This document shows, piece by piece, positions 28,445-37,319 of a DNA stretch of 64,000 nt. The position numbers and the translations under genes were made by a program. Under the pieces are notes generated by a model. The model was not told where the DNA came from. It saw nothing but the letters and a program-made list of their open reading frames with translations, and searched no databases. The stretch is from DATFLS01 sp964413425 (GTDB lineage: Bacteria > Fidelibacterota > JAANXI01): positions 8,529-72,528 of the forward strand of contig CAYPST010000009.1 of assembly GCA_964413425.1 (NCBI GenBank), in the 5' to 3' direction. Position 1 is the first letter of the stretch, and the number at the start of each line of letters is the position of its first letter.

Positions 28445-29341
28445 TTACTCCACTGCATAGACGTCTGCTCTGCGCCGGCTTCTCTGGAGCATAACCATAT
28501 CCGTGGTATAAATGATGAGTGCTGCCCAGACTAATATGAATCCAATCAGACGAACCGTGTCGAACGGTTCCCTGTACACGAACACCCCCAACAAAAACTG
28601 GAGGGTCGGTGCAATGTATTGAAGAATTCCGATGGTGGAAAGCAGCACCCGCTGTGCGCCGTATGCGAATAACAGCAGGGGAAGCGCCGTTGCCACGCCT
28701 GTGAAGGCCAGTAACAGATTAATGGAAAGACTGGCATGCCCGAAATGGGCAATACCGGCGCTTTCAAAGTAAATGAGAACGCCCAGAGCCGGGAGGAAAA
28801 GAAACATCATTTCCAGGGAAAGGCCGCTCAAAGATCCCAGAGATGCGGTTTTCCGCAGCAGCCCGTACAGAGCGAAAGTGATTGCCAGGGTCAGAGAGAT
28901 CCAGGGGAGCTGGCCGTACCGGATGGCGAGATAGAGCACTCCCACTCCCGCAATCCCGATAGCTACCCATTGCCACCGCCGGGGCCGCTCCCTGAGAATA
29001 AACACTCCGAGAAGGACATTCAACAGAGGATTAATGAAATAGCCCAGACTTGCTTCCACAACATGATTGGAATTGACCGCATAGATGTAGGTGAACCAGT
29101 TGACAGCAAGCAGCAGTGCACTGCCGGTGAACGAAATCAACACCCGCCGATCCTGCCACACGCTGACGAACCATTTCCATTGATTGCGCATCGACAGCAG
29201 CACCACCAGAAACATCAGGGACCAGACCATCCGATGGAAAAGAATCTCAATGGCAGGCACGGTCTGGATAAGTTTCCAGTAGACGGGCAACACCCCCCAT
29301 AATCCATACGCACCGATGGCTGCCAGCATGCCCTTATTCAT
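28445..29341 (-). CDS. rarD: RarD/EamA-family permease
   Basis: A 298-residue inner-membrane protein with ten hydrophobic segments of the EamA (drug/metabolite transporter) superfamily. The N-terminus GMLAAIGAYGLWGVLPVYWK and the stretch FHRMVWSLMFLV, then NWFTYIYAVNSNHVVEASLG and GYFINPLLNVLLG, are diagnostic for the RarD subgroup. The substrate is not established for the family. AGGAGACAGGA precedes the start. It converges with mpgP, whose stop is 29 bp away. Confidence 0.88.
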   Translation of the reverse strand: MNKGMLAAIGAYGLWGVLPVYWKLIQTVPAIEILFHRMVWSLMFLVVLLSMRNQWKWFVSVWQDRRVLISFTGSALLLAVNWFTYIYAVNSNHVVEASLGYFINPLLNVLLGVFILRERPRRWQWVAIGIAGVGVLYLAIRYGQLPWISLTLAITFALYGLLRKTASLGSLSGLSLEMMFLFLPALGVLIYFESAGIAHFGHASLSINLLLAFTGVATALPLLLFAYGAQRVLLSTIGILQYIAPTLQFLLGVFVYREPFDTVRLIGFILVWAALIIYTTDMVMLQRSRRRADVYAVE

Positions 29342-29587
29342 TCCTGTCTCCTGATCTCTCCGGCTGCTTGTCCCCGCCTTTTATCCTGAAATTACAAAGA
29401 GGACGGTAAGAAATTTCCCCGGCAACTCAAAATGGTTTTTCATGGGGCATACAACCGTCCTGATTCTCTGGAATCCGGGAGGTATGTATGGATGAGCGAA
29501 TTCTCACACACTCCTCTCACCGGTCGCTTCACTCTCAGGTCAACAATTCATGTAGAGAGAGCCGGGAACGCATGGCCAGGGTCATCT

Positions 29588-29632
29588 GAAGAAAAACAAC
29601 AACGCCCCGGCCAGAGCACACTCGCCGGGGCG
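29588..29632 (-). terminator. Rho-independent terminator after the phosphofructokinase gene
   Basis: Perfect 9-bp stem CGCCCCGGC (29603-29611) and GCCGGGGCG (29624-29632). On the minus strand it is followed by TTGTTGTTTTTC, 35-80 bp after the pfk stop. It is T-rich only on this side, so the direction is clear. Confidence 0.8.
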
Positions 29633-29667
29633 CTGAGTATGTTTAACAGGACGCGGGTTGGATATTC

Positions 29668-30873
29668 TTAATAGATCCGTCCGATCTTCCCCTTGAATTC
29701 CTGAAAGGTTGGTGTGTATTGTTCCGGTTTTCTGCCAAAAGTTATGCCCATAGTTTCATACAAAGCCACTTCTTCCAGATCGACGTGGCGCGGCTGGATG
29801 GCTTTTTCCGCCGGAATATACCGAACGGTGCCGCCGTTCACTTCGCTGACTGTCACACCACTTTTCCCGTCCATCAACAGCAACACGGCACCGGCACCGG
29901 CTTCGAACCCGAAATTGGTATCGTAGGCCGAAGAATCGCCGCAGCGCACCAGGTGCTCCGGGACAATATGACGGATTTCCAGCGCTTCATACACCCCATC
30001 CACGAACAGGCCCACCTCTTTCATGAATTGCTTGATATCATCGTCCTCTTCTATCCGCTGTTCGATTTGCTGCCGGGCATACTTGCCGGCTCCGGCCAGC
30101 TTTTTATGCCCGAAGGCGTCAGTGCCTGCGGATTCGTCCACCAGTTCGGTACCGTCGGCGTTCTGCAACCCTTCGGCAACCACAATCGAGTAGGTTCCCG
30201 CGTGGACGTCGGTTTCCCGAATCCGTCTGGTCAGCGTCGCTTTCAGGTGATCATACACAATATCCCACTCCACAGGAATCTCCGGAATCAGGATGCAATC
30301 AGCTTCTGCTGCAATGCCCCCCCGAAATGCCGTATGACCGGCGTACCGGCCGAAGACCTCTGTCACAATCACCCGATTATGGGTGCGGCCGGTGGTTTTT
30401 AAATCCTGCACAAATCTGGCGATCCGGTTTATGGTGGAGTCGCCACCGACCGAATAGGTCTGGAGGTCCAGATCCATGGTCTTTGGCGCGTGCACACACT
30501 GGATGCCCTTATTCGACAGATCCACCATCACACTGCCGGTATCGTCTCCGCCGCTGATCACCAGAGCATCCAGCCCGTGCTTCTTTAATCCTTCCTTGAT
30601 CCGCTCATACTTATCGGGATTCTCAATTTTTTTGACCTTCACCCGGGAATTTCCGGTTTCGGCTCCCCCGAGATTGCCCCGAAATTGATCCAACCGGGTG
30701 GCATCAAATTGCACCAATTCATCAAAATCCACCAGATTATAGAGTCCCGCATACCCATTGGGTATGGCATACAGCTCCAATCCGTTGGCATTCGCCATCG
30801 AGGCGGCTCCTTTAATGACGGCATTCAACCCGCCGCAGTCACCTCCGCCGGTTAACATGCCCAATTTCTTCAT
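29668..30873 (-). CDS. pfp: 6-phosphofructokinase, with PPi-type active-site residues
   Basis: A 401-residue PfkA-superfamily enzyme. GGGDCGGLNAVIKG is the phosphate-binding loop. ISGGDDTGS puts Asp111 where ATP-dependent E. coli PfkA has Gly104, and APKTMDLDL puts Lys131 where PfkA has Gly124; this Asp/Lys pair is the established marker of PPi-dependent enzymes. The usual TIDND catalytic motif is here TMDLD, keeping both aspartates. GRYAGHTA is the fructose-6-phosphate region. The reaction would be reversible, saving ATP in glycolysis. GGGAGGTTATGT precedes the ATG. Phosphoryl-donor choice is inferred from residues only. Confidence 0.85.
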   Translation of the reverse strand: MKKLGMLTGGGDCGGLNAVIKGAASMANANGLELYAIPNGYAGLYNLVDFDELVQFDATRLDQFRGNLGGAETGNSRVKVKKIENPDKYERIKEGLKKHGLDALVISGGDDTGSVMVDLSNKGIQCVHAPKTMDLDLQTYSVGGDSTINRIARFVQDLKTTGRTHNRVIVTEVFGRYAGHTAFRGGIAAEADCILIPEIPVEWDIVYDHLKATLTRRIRETDVHAGTYSIVVAEGLQNADGTELVDESAGTDAFGHKKLAGAGKYARQQIEQRIEEDDDIKQFMKEVGLFVDGVYEALEIRHIVPEHLVRCGDSSAYDTNFGFEAGAGAVLLLMDGKSGVTVSEVNGGTVRYIPAEKAIQPRHVDLEEVALYETMGITFGRKPEQYTPTFQEFKGKIGRIY

Positions 30874-31316
30874 ACATAACCTCCCATCGGTTGAAGTTCA
30901 TTTCTGCAAATCACTGTTTCTTTCTCTATTGACATATCGAGCATCTCCGCAATTCGTGCTTCAAACTGAACTATCGCTCCATACCTCAGAGTCCGGCACT
31001 CTCCTCTATTTCAGGGACACAAGTTAAGAAATTCTCTGGTAATTGAACAATCATCTAATCCGCAGGAGGATACATTTCCCGTTATTGGTGCAGAGAAGGA
31101 AGGATTCGGTATGGAACGAACCAGTCAACTCCACTGAGAATTAAGCGTGCGAGCATCGCCAGACTGGATTATACGGCTGGGAACGGCAGCTGAAAGGGGC
31201 AGAAGGCATATATTCCTCCGGAACAGCGAGCAGACTCCTTAAAAATATTCGGCGGTGCACCCTGTCCTCCGGAATTACGTACAGAAGACAATAGAGGCAT
31301 TAGCCATTCATAATGC
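30874..31316. other. Intergenic region upstream of the phosphofructokinase gene
   Basis: About 440 bp with no supported gene. It presumably carries the pfk promoter in its first 150 bp, reading leftward; I could not identify boxes with confidence. No member of the dispersed repeat families was found. Confidence 0.4.
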
Positions 31317-31760
31317 CTATTGATCGATGAAGCGATAGCCCGCCAGCAGAACCTTCGGATCCTCCCCGGTGCCAACTTCCTTGAAGATAAACTCGGTGAA
31401 TACCGTCCGATCCTTATACTGCAGGACGTAACTGACCATGTATCGGTCGGACTCGATTTGCTGACAGCTTGCCATTCCGGAAAACCGCAATTTCAGCTCC
31501 CCGTAATCTTCGGTAAAAGAGTGTAGTCGATGGGAAAAATCTTGAAAGGACACTGCGTTTTTTAATGAATCAGAGAACACCTCCCGATACAGTCGCTCAT
31601 ATTGCTCCTCTGCAATGAAACCAGCCAGTTTATTCGATTGCATACACACATTCGAAACTGTAATCCGGATGGGCTCCTCAGGTATGATAAATTTGGAAGA
31701 GCAACCCACAATGAATACGAATATCCCGATCAGTGATATGATATACAAAATTTTTCTCAC
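31317..31760 (-). CDS. Putative lipoprotein
   Basis: A 147-residue exported protein. I chose the GTG at 31760, preceded by GGAAGGAGTTTCA, giving a signal peptide that ends in the lipobox-like IFVFIVGCSS. The mature part has a conserved-looking acidic-aromatic pattern (FIAEEQYERLYREVF, KNAVSFQDFSHRLHSF, YGELKLRFSG) like small periplasmic domains of the DUF3887/DUF4019 kind; that resemblance is weak. It is the last of three small membrane-associated genes on this strand (31317-33067). Confidence 0.68.
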   Translation of the reverse strand: MRKILYIISLIGIFVFIVGCSSKFIIPEEPIRITVSNVCMQSNKLAGFIAEEQYERLYREVFSDSLKNAVSFQDFSHRLHSFTEDYGELKLRFSGMASCQQIESDRYMVSYVLQYKDRTVFTEFIFKEVGTGEDPKVLLAGYRFIDQ

Positions 31761-31947
31761 ACTGAAACTCCTTCCGCAGTCAGCTTGCAATGCCTTCCGC
31801 AATGGAAACAGATTCGGGAAGACAGATTATATTAGGTCCGTGATATTATCCTTTTTTATCCGTAAGCATCCCCTGCTATATCCACAATCGATCGGGACCG
31901 GCTGTTTCTTCTGTGTCATCCGTGTGCGACTATTTTGTTCAAGCTGG

Positions 31948-32376
31948 CTAACATAAGACACCCTGTTTCCGGGTTCGATACTCAATAGCTAATCCCACCA
32001 GAACGAACAGGGAGAGGATCATTAACATCAGATATATTCCGAACGAAACCTGCGTTTGCAATAACTTCAGCAGGCCGAAAGATATAAGGCCCAGCCCAAT
32101 ACATACACACCCGGCGGGTGAATTGCCCCAGATTTTGCCACTCGGGACCTTGTCCATACTCAGTAGCAAGGAAATGAACAACCCGAAGATACCAGCTGCT
32201 AGGATAAATACGTCCTTGACGGCTGAGATAATAGGGGCTGTATCCTCGAAAAAAGTGGTCAGAGCAAAACCGGCGATGAGCAGGAAAGCATAAACGAGCA
32301 TAAATAACAAAATCCAATGACTCTTTAATGTCCGGTGAATCACATGGAATCCCGCCGATTGTATCTGGGTGGACAT
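31948..32376 (-). CDS. Small membrane protein with four hydrophobic segments
   Basis: A 142-residue protein with hydrophobic helices at about 22-42, 55-75, 85-105 and 112-132 and a basic C-terminus. No family recognised. The ribosome site is weak. It sits between two other membrane-associated genes of unknown function, suggesting a small envelope-related group. Confidence 0.62.
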   Translation of the reverse strand: MSTQIQSAGFHVIHRTLKSHWILLFMLVYAFLLIAGFALTTFFEDTAPIISAVKDVFILAAGIFGLFISLLLSMDKVPSGKIWGNSPAGCVCIGLGLISFGLLKLLQTQVSFGIYLMLMILSLFVLVGLAIEYRTRKQGVLC

Positions 32377-32440
32377 AGTTGTTCAGTTCACGTTACTGTT
32401 CATCTTTTGAAGCACCGAGGAACAATGGTTCGACTATGCG

Positions 32441-33067
32441 TCAGAGTTCTACTTTCCTGAGCAGTAGACCCGTGGTGGAGACCCGCAGTTCAAATTGTTC
32501 TCTCCTGCGGGCCATGATAAAGGTGGCTGATCCGTACTCGGCATCCACCAGCGGTTCGAAAACAGGATACCGCCGTCGTAAATCAAACAGATTCACAGGT
32601 TTCGTCCTGGCTAATGAATAGACCGTCCGCATTTTGGTTTGCTCATCCTGCAGACTGGTATAGCGACCGGCCACCCGATCCAGCTCATACAGCGTATGAA
32701 TTCCCAGGACATTCGCAATAGGCTTCCATTTGAGAATATGGGCATCCACATACAGCTCGTCCCCGGCCAGCACGAATCTTGAGGTGGTTTTATCCGGAAA
32801 ATAAAAAGTGGCTTCGAACGTTTCCTGCCCGGTGGGACGGGTCTCCACCACCGCAATCAGTTTCTCCCTGGTCAGCGCCCGATAGCCCTGCACGGACACC
32901 GAAAGGAACGCCGAAAACCCGGCCAGAAGCAAAAAGAGAATTCCGAGCAGCAGGCTGACCGTACTCCCCAGCATCCGTTTTTTCCTCAATGTTGTCCAAC
33001 CAAGGATAAAAAAGACAAGACTTACGATACCGAAGAAGACAGCAATCAGAATCAGATAGGTTCCCAT
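32441..33067 (-). CDS. Predicted membrane protein, two N-terminal helices and a soluble beta-rich domain
   Basis: A 208-residue protein starting MGTYLILIAVFFGIVSLVFF, with a second hydrophobic stretch (VSLLLGILFLLLAGFSAFL). The remainder is a soluble domain with motifs FEATFYFPD and KWKPIANVLGIHTLYELDRV. I recall similar proteins being labelled cation/multidrug efflux pump without evidence, a label I would not trust. An upstream in-frame start at 33106 is possible. The function is unknown, perhaps envelope related. Confidence 0.66.
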   Translation of the reverse strand: MGTYLILIAVFFGIVSLVFFILGWTTLRKKRMLGSTVSLLLGILFLLLAGFSAFLSVSVQGYRALTREKLIAVVETRPTGQETFEATFYFPDKTTSRFVLAGDELYVDAHILKWKPIANVLGIHTLYELDRVAGRYTSLQDEQTKMRTVYSLARTKPVNLFDLRRRYPVFEPLVDAEYGSATFIMARRREQFELRVSTTGLLLRKVEL

Positions 33068-33478
33068 GACATACTCTTGATGCCTGTTATTAACCCGCCA
33101 GGTCAACCGATGAAGATAACAGCAGGCGCCCGATGGTCCGCAACCGCTTCCGGGTGATACTCATCCTAAGATAACATGCAAAAGAGGCTTCTACCACTAA
33201 AAATTGTCAATGCATATTCTAAAGAAGAGAGGACGGAATACGATAAGAAGGAGGTCCGGAACAAGGAGGGTTCTCCCGGGGGTTCCTAAAAACCGACCAC
33301 TTTGCCGGATACCGTAAGTTAACTCGGACGTTCACTCCCAGGTCCGGTAATAGACGACAGCGAAAATTTCACGTTAATATGAGAACCGAGAGCTGAGGGT
33401 ACAAATTTTTTCTTCTGCATTCCGTCATACAATGGTCCGGAGGAATCTGCAGGAAATTTATGGTTATTCCAATGATCC
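33068..33478. other. Intergenic region between serpin and membrane-protein genes
   Basis: About 410 bp, no gene supported. Purine-rich stretches such as AAGAAGGAGGTCCGGAACAA occur on the plus strand without a following reading frame. No inverted-repeat family member was recognised. Confidence 0.4.
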
Positions 33479-34729
33479 TCATCCGTTCCATTCCGGTGCG
33501 GTAATGGCCCCCAGAAACAGAATAGTATTGGTGTGACGTTCCCGGATGGCAAAGATGAACGGCCTGTTCACCACCATTGTAAAACGATCTGGCTGAACCG
33601 AGGTCACCCCGACGCCGACAGATGTCACAGCCGCCGCTTCGGTCCCTTTTTCATCCACCCGGACGAATGTTTTATGCAGTACTTCGCTGATAAATAACCG
33701 GTTCCCCTGGTCGTACACTTCCTGGCTGATGCCGGAAAAATCGGCTCTGCCGGGATCAAAGGCAATCCCCATTCCCAGGGATTCAAGCATATTGTTCAGG
33801 AGCGCTTTATATTCGATGCTGAACTTCGGAAGCCGGAGAGTCCCTTCCCGTTTCTCAAACTGATCCATCCAGTCCAGCCACTGCTGCAGATCAAGGAGCT
33901 CAATAAGCTGGGAACGATGAGAATCAGGTTTGGGAAGCAGAACCACCATACTGAAATCACCATCTCCGTACGGTAAATCGATAGCCTGAAAGTTATCGGT
34001 TTCGAAATATGGGAACTCCTGTTCAATGGACATCATATCGCATTGAACCTCTTCACCTTCCGCCGGATAAAACGGGGCTTGCTGGGTGTGCTTGGGTTCG
34101 AATTGATAGGTCCAGTCTCCTTTGAAATAGATGGCGTTCATCAGGTACATCACCATCTCAGGCGGGATGCTGTCCAGGATTTTGGTGATTTTGTCGTGTG
34201 TGCCGGAAGCCACCCAATTGTTAATAATGTCAACACTTCCGGGATCGTCAAAGTTCAGGTTGGTTACCTCTGCGTCGAAATATTGCGTGTTCACATCGAT
34301 GAATGGCTGCTCCACGGGCAATCCCTGCCGTATCCAGATTGCATTGGCTATCTCCAGGGCGACCTTGGGATCGAGTTCAGTCAGCTGCTCAATCATATCC
34401 TGGTAGGATTCATTGATTTCCTGGCGGGAGAGGTCGGCGTAGCCCAGAGCGTTTCGCAGGGAATCGTAGGTGGCCTTCTCCGCTCCGTTCAGTGTCATAC
34501 CCAGCGCCATGGAAACACTTAGCGGAGAAATAAATACGTTGTTCTCGCCCTCATGACCGGCGACTTCTTTAAATAGATCGAAGCCGAACAGGTTGTCGGC
34601 TTCCACCAGCTGCATCTGCGTTTTCGTGAGTTGCAACGTCTTCTCCGGTGTTGATCCTGTAATGAGTCCTTCGCATCGAGTGAACCCAAATAAAACTATA
34701 AATAATATGACGAAAACACGATAATTCAT
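33479..34729 (-). CDS. Bacterial serpin (serine protease inhibitor)
   Basis: A 416-residue serpin with full-length architecture. A hydrophobic N-terminal signal ends near GFTRC, a poor lipobox, so secretion or lipidation is uncertain. Serpin blocks seen are FISPLSVSMALGMTLNGA, NAIYFKGDW, VVLLPKPDS, LHKTFVRVDEKGTEAAAVTS and the C-terminal NRPFIFAIRE. The hinge GTEAAA has the small residues needed for loop insertion, so it should be inhibitory. Counting from the hinge places P1-P1' near Thr-Ser in GVGVTSVQ, suggesting an elastase-like target, but this is uncertain. GAGGACAGAGCG precedes the ATG. Confidence 0.93.
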   Translation of the reverse strand: MNYRVFVILFIVLFGFTRCEGLITGSTPEKTLQLTKTQMQLVEADNLFGFDLFKEVAGHEGENNVFISPLSVSMALGMTLNGAEKATYDSLRNALGYADLSRQEINESYQDMIEQLTELDPKVALEIANAIWIRQGLPVEQPFIDVNTQYFDAEVTNLNFDDPGSVDIINNWVASGTHDKITKILDSIPPEMVMYLMNAIYFKGDWTYQFEPKHTQQAPFYPAEGEEVQCDMMSIEQEFPYFETDNFQAIDLPYGDGDFSMVVLLPKPDSHRSQLIELLDLQQWLDWMDQFEKREGTLRLPKFSIEYKALLNNMLESLGMGIAFDPGRADFSGISQEVYDQGNRLFISEVLHKTFVRVDEKGTEAAAVTSVGVGVTSVQPDRFTMVVNRPFIFAIRERHTNTILFLGAITAPEWNG

Positions 34730-34875
34730 CGCTCTGTCCTCGTTTTCCCTTTGTGATAATATGTGTTATTCATGATCTCCACCATCAACTCACCTCATTT
34801 ACACTGCTTCCCACACCGGATGTTCGATTGTTGCCCGGAACAATATGGCATTCCAACTTCGCTTTCTGTTCACGG

Positions 34876-35061
34876 CTAATTCCGGTTCAACAGTTTTACC
34901 ACCTGCAGCAACCCTCCTACCAGCGCAAGCACCAGCAGAAGGACGAGCAGCCGGAGGACGGTCAGCAGTATTCCGAATTCCGGCAAGCCCGTCAGGACCA
35001 GCAGAATGAGGCCCAGGAGTATTAAATATGGTATCGCTCTTGATTTCTGTCGGAATTCCAT
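34876..35061 (-). CDS. Possible small hydrophobic membrane protein (61 aa)
   Basis: The frame encodes a basic start (MEFRQKSR) then nearly continuous hydrophobic sequence (YLILLGLILLVLTGLPEFGI, LLTVLRLLVLLLVLALVGG) and a short polar end. Two transmembrane helices would fit. The ribosome site is weak (CGGAAATT). It is included because no other feature explains the 410-bp gap 34730-35139, but a hydrophobic frame can arise by chance. Confidence 0.4.
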   Translation of the reverse strand: MEFRQKSRAIPYLILLGLILLVLTGLPEFGILLTVLRLLVLLLVLALVGGLLQVVKLLNRN

Positions 35062-35139
35062 AATTTCCGATCGTCAAATTTTTATTCGCTCAATCTGCAC
35101 ATCTTTTTGTGTCTTTAATCAACTCCGAAGCACGTGTTA

Positions 35140-36132
35140 TTACCTGGTTTTTTTCAACGGCAGCACGGCATTCACCGCCAGGTTGATATCGGCATCCGCA
35201 ATACCTTCGAACGTGCTCAGGTACCGCACTCCGGTATCCAGCGACAGCCAGGGCAACATATAAAAGCGAATCCCGGCGATCCCGACCCAGGCGTAATCTA
35301 TGAAGGGCTCCTTTTTTTTCACATCGTAATCCAGATTCGGGATGGCAGAGAGTTCCGCCAGGATCTGGGTTGATTCGTTGGCATTCATGATGAACCCGCC
35401 GAATGGCTGGAGGATATTCTCCTGTTTGGCCGGAAACTCGATATAATCCATCGTTTCTTCTGCTTCATCATAAATCCACTGCCCCCCGCCCCTGGTCCGG
35501 ACGTCTGTGAGACTCATGCCGCCATACAAACCACCCAACTCCCCTTCGAAGCCGACGATGGCATAAAGGGTGGTAAACCGGGTCTGCAAGGCCAGCGACC
35601 TCAGCTGATACCCCTTGTTGGCATCGGCAAAACCCATCCGCAGAGATTCCCAGACCGCCTCTCCCTGTTCAATCGCTTCACTCCAGGCGGCGGACCGGAG
35701 CTGCAGCGCCATCTGTGGGATATACCAGTGATATCGCATGGCCTCGGGTATTAGGTGCACCTTGAACGTGCGGGAGGGAAACCGTGATTCCCGGCCAGTC
35801 AGCTGGTTTTCCACCTGGGTGGAACTCAGTTCGATTTCAGCCACGTTTCCAAGACCCAGGCCTATTCTCCCCTCAATACCTCCACTCTCTTTTTCGCCAT
35901 AGAAACTGCCCCCGGAGGCATACACTTCCATGGTCCGCAGAACCTTTCCGGTGGGAATCACAAAAAACTTGGAGGGATGGGAAGCCCTGTTCAAATGATT
36001 CAGTATCGTCTGCTGGAAGAAATCCCTGTTATCCTGTTCCGATTGTTTTGCAGGCGGCTCGGAAGACCAGAGGCAGGTCAATGGGAGAAGAAGCAGCGGA
36101 CAAATAAGTACGATAATTCTTTGTAATTTCAT
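35140..36132 (-). CDS. Exported beta-barrel-like protein
   Basis: A 330-residue protein. The ATG at 36132 has GGAGGTTCCTG upstream and begins a signal peptide (MKLQRIIVLICPLLLLPLTC). The mature part is glycine- and aromatic-rich with alternating strands (SGGSFYGEKESGG, RIGLGLGNVAEIELSS, GFEGELGGLYGGMSL) and ends with a strand-like AVNAVLPLKKTR. This fits an outer-membrane barrel of about 12-14 strands. I do not recognise a family. The next gene upstream on the strand is the FlgI-like gene, 386 bp away across a repeat-rich gap. Confidence 0.7.
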   Translation of the reverse strand: MKLQRIIVLICPLLLLPLTCLWSSEPPAKQSEQDNRDFFQQTILNHLNRASHPSKFFVIPTGKVLRTMEVYASGGSFYGEKESGGIEGRIGLGLGNVAEIELSSTQVENQLTGRESRFPSRTFKVHLIPEAMRYHWYIPQMALQLRSAAWSEAIEQGEAVWESLRMGFADANKGYQLRSLALQTRFTTLYAIVGFEGELGGLYGGMSLTDVRTRGGGQWIYDEAEETMDYIEFPAKQENILQPFGGFIMNANESTQILAELSAIPNLDYDVKKKEPFIDYAWVGIAGIRFYMLPWLSLDTGVRYLSTFEGIADADINLAVNAVLPLKKTR

Positions 36133-36518
36133 CAGGAACCTCCATTGAATTGACCTATTGATATCCTTGTTTCTATCGGTCAAGAAATCCTTTTATATGA
36201 CTATTAAGTTAACTCAGTGAAGAGCGAGCTGGTTGCGCTCCCGACGAGGCAGTCCGAGCGGAGGGCCGATTTGGCGGCCCGGAGCGGCAAGCACTCCCCC
36301 CCTCAAACCTGCTCCCGGGGGTGTTGGGTTTTTGCACTTTTGAGTTTTTGAATTTTGGAATTTTGGGTTCTTGCCTTCTTGTTTCCTTGCTCTCCCGGCT
36401 CGGGAGCATGGACTATATAGCATCGAGTTTTGATTTTTGGACATTGAGTATTGGAGTTTTGAGTTTCTGCATTCTTGGTTTCTTTCTGCTCCCTGCAAAG
36501 AAGCACCGCGAGCGAAGA
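36133..36518. repeat. Repeat-rich gap, family C copy 1, low-complexity
   Basis: Holds a TTTTGxxTTTTTGxATTTTG-like low-complexity tract (36330-36370, 36421-36480) around the core at 36381-36433, which recurs inverted at 40559-40611 with about 4 mismatches in 53 bp. A separate motif GACTATTAAGTTAACTCAGT (36199-36218) matches the end of the element at 61832. No coding content. Confidence 0.7.
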
Positions 36519-36971
36519 CTACCGGATCTCGAGTTCCGCTTGCAGTACTCCCTCCTGCTGAAATAAACGCAGGATGTCTATAATATCTGCCGGGTGCACG
36601 GCGAGGTCGAGTAACGCCATGACAATTTGCCCCACCGTTACAGCGTCGTCCCAATTCACCCGTTCATTCGATCCTTGATTGACACCGCCTCCTGGCTCAG
36701 GAGCAATCCGGATGTGAATCCCTTGATACACCATCGCTGATTTATAGACAGGCACCGAAGATCCTGCCATTATCCGGCCGGTACGCTGGCTTATGATAAT
36801 CCGGTCTGATCGAAATTTTCTGTCGTCTGCCGGGCGCTCCGCGCAAAATTCGGTGGCTTCTTCCCCGAAATGAAGATCCCGCTGAGAGTAAACGCCATCA
36901 CTGATCACCGGCAGCGCCCAACAGATGGTGGCAGGTAGTGTAAGAACCAAAACGAGGAATACTTTATTCAT
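36519..36971 (-). CDS. Orphan FlgI (flagellar P-ring) C-terminal-like exported protein
   Basis: A 150-residue protein with a strong AAGGAGAATA ribosome site and a signal peptide (MNKVFLVLVLTLPATICWA). After a short unfamiliar region, residues about 50-150 match the end of FlgI: RIIISQRTGRIMAGSSVPV corresponds to the RIVIN-x-RTG-x-VV-x-G block, and VTVGQIVMALLDLAVHPAD then IIDILRLFQQEGVLQAELEI to the conserved C-terminus. Full FlgI is about 360 residues, so two thirds are absent, yet the frame has its own signal and start. No other flagellar gene is in the window. It may be a domestic reuse of the domain or a remnant fused to a new signal. Confidence 0.72.
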   Translation of the reverse strand: MNKVFLVLVLTLPATICWALPVISDGVYSQRDLHFGEEATEFCAERPADDRKFRSDRIIISQRTGRIMAGSSVPVYKSAMVYQGIHIRIAPEPGGGVNQGSNERVNWDDAVTVGQIVMALLDLAVHPADIIDILRLFQQEGVLQAELEIR

Positions 36972-37319
36972 TATTCTCCTTCCTGTGTGGAAAAAACAAA
37001 TGTTGTGCCACTGTCATACGCAGGATTGACGCATAACAAATCCCGGGGGTGGCACAGTCACAGAAACCTTAGATTGTCGAAAAGCAGTCTCTTCCGTTCA
37101 ACTCCTGCTCATGGGTGGTTGTGAAGTTCCTGTGGCATAAGAAGGAATAAAAGAGTATGGACTTGAAATATCAACTGAAAGATAATAAAACCATTTGGTT
37201 TGCTCGTTCCGGCGACAGTTTCATTTCGAGGACTTTTTTATCTCTCACATACTGACAAGCGAAATAACCTTCAGAAAGCTGAAAGATACTTCAGAAAACT
37301 GAGGGAATTGCATGTGATC
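36972..37319. other. Intergenic region, nothing recognised
   Basis: About 350 bp between the FlgI-like gene and the barrel gene. No open frame with a ribosome site, no repeat family copy. The FlgI-like gene's promoter presumably lies here. Confidence 0.4.

Noticed and set aside
28736..29302. 188-codon plus-strand frame opposite rarD
   Set aside because: Polar, low-complexity translation with no family features; RarD on the other strand is unambiguous.
36303..36566. Open frames with long Asn/Lys or Phe/Leu runs in the 36.3-36.6 kb gap
   Set aside because: They are translations of the low-complexity family C repeat and vary in every frame; not genes.
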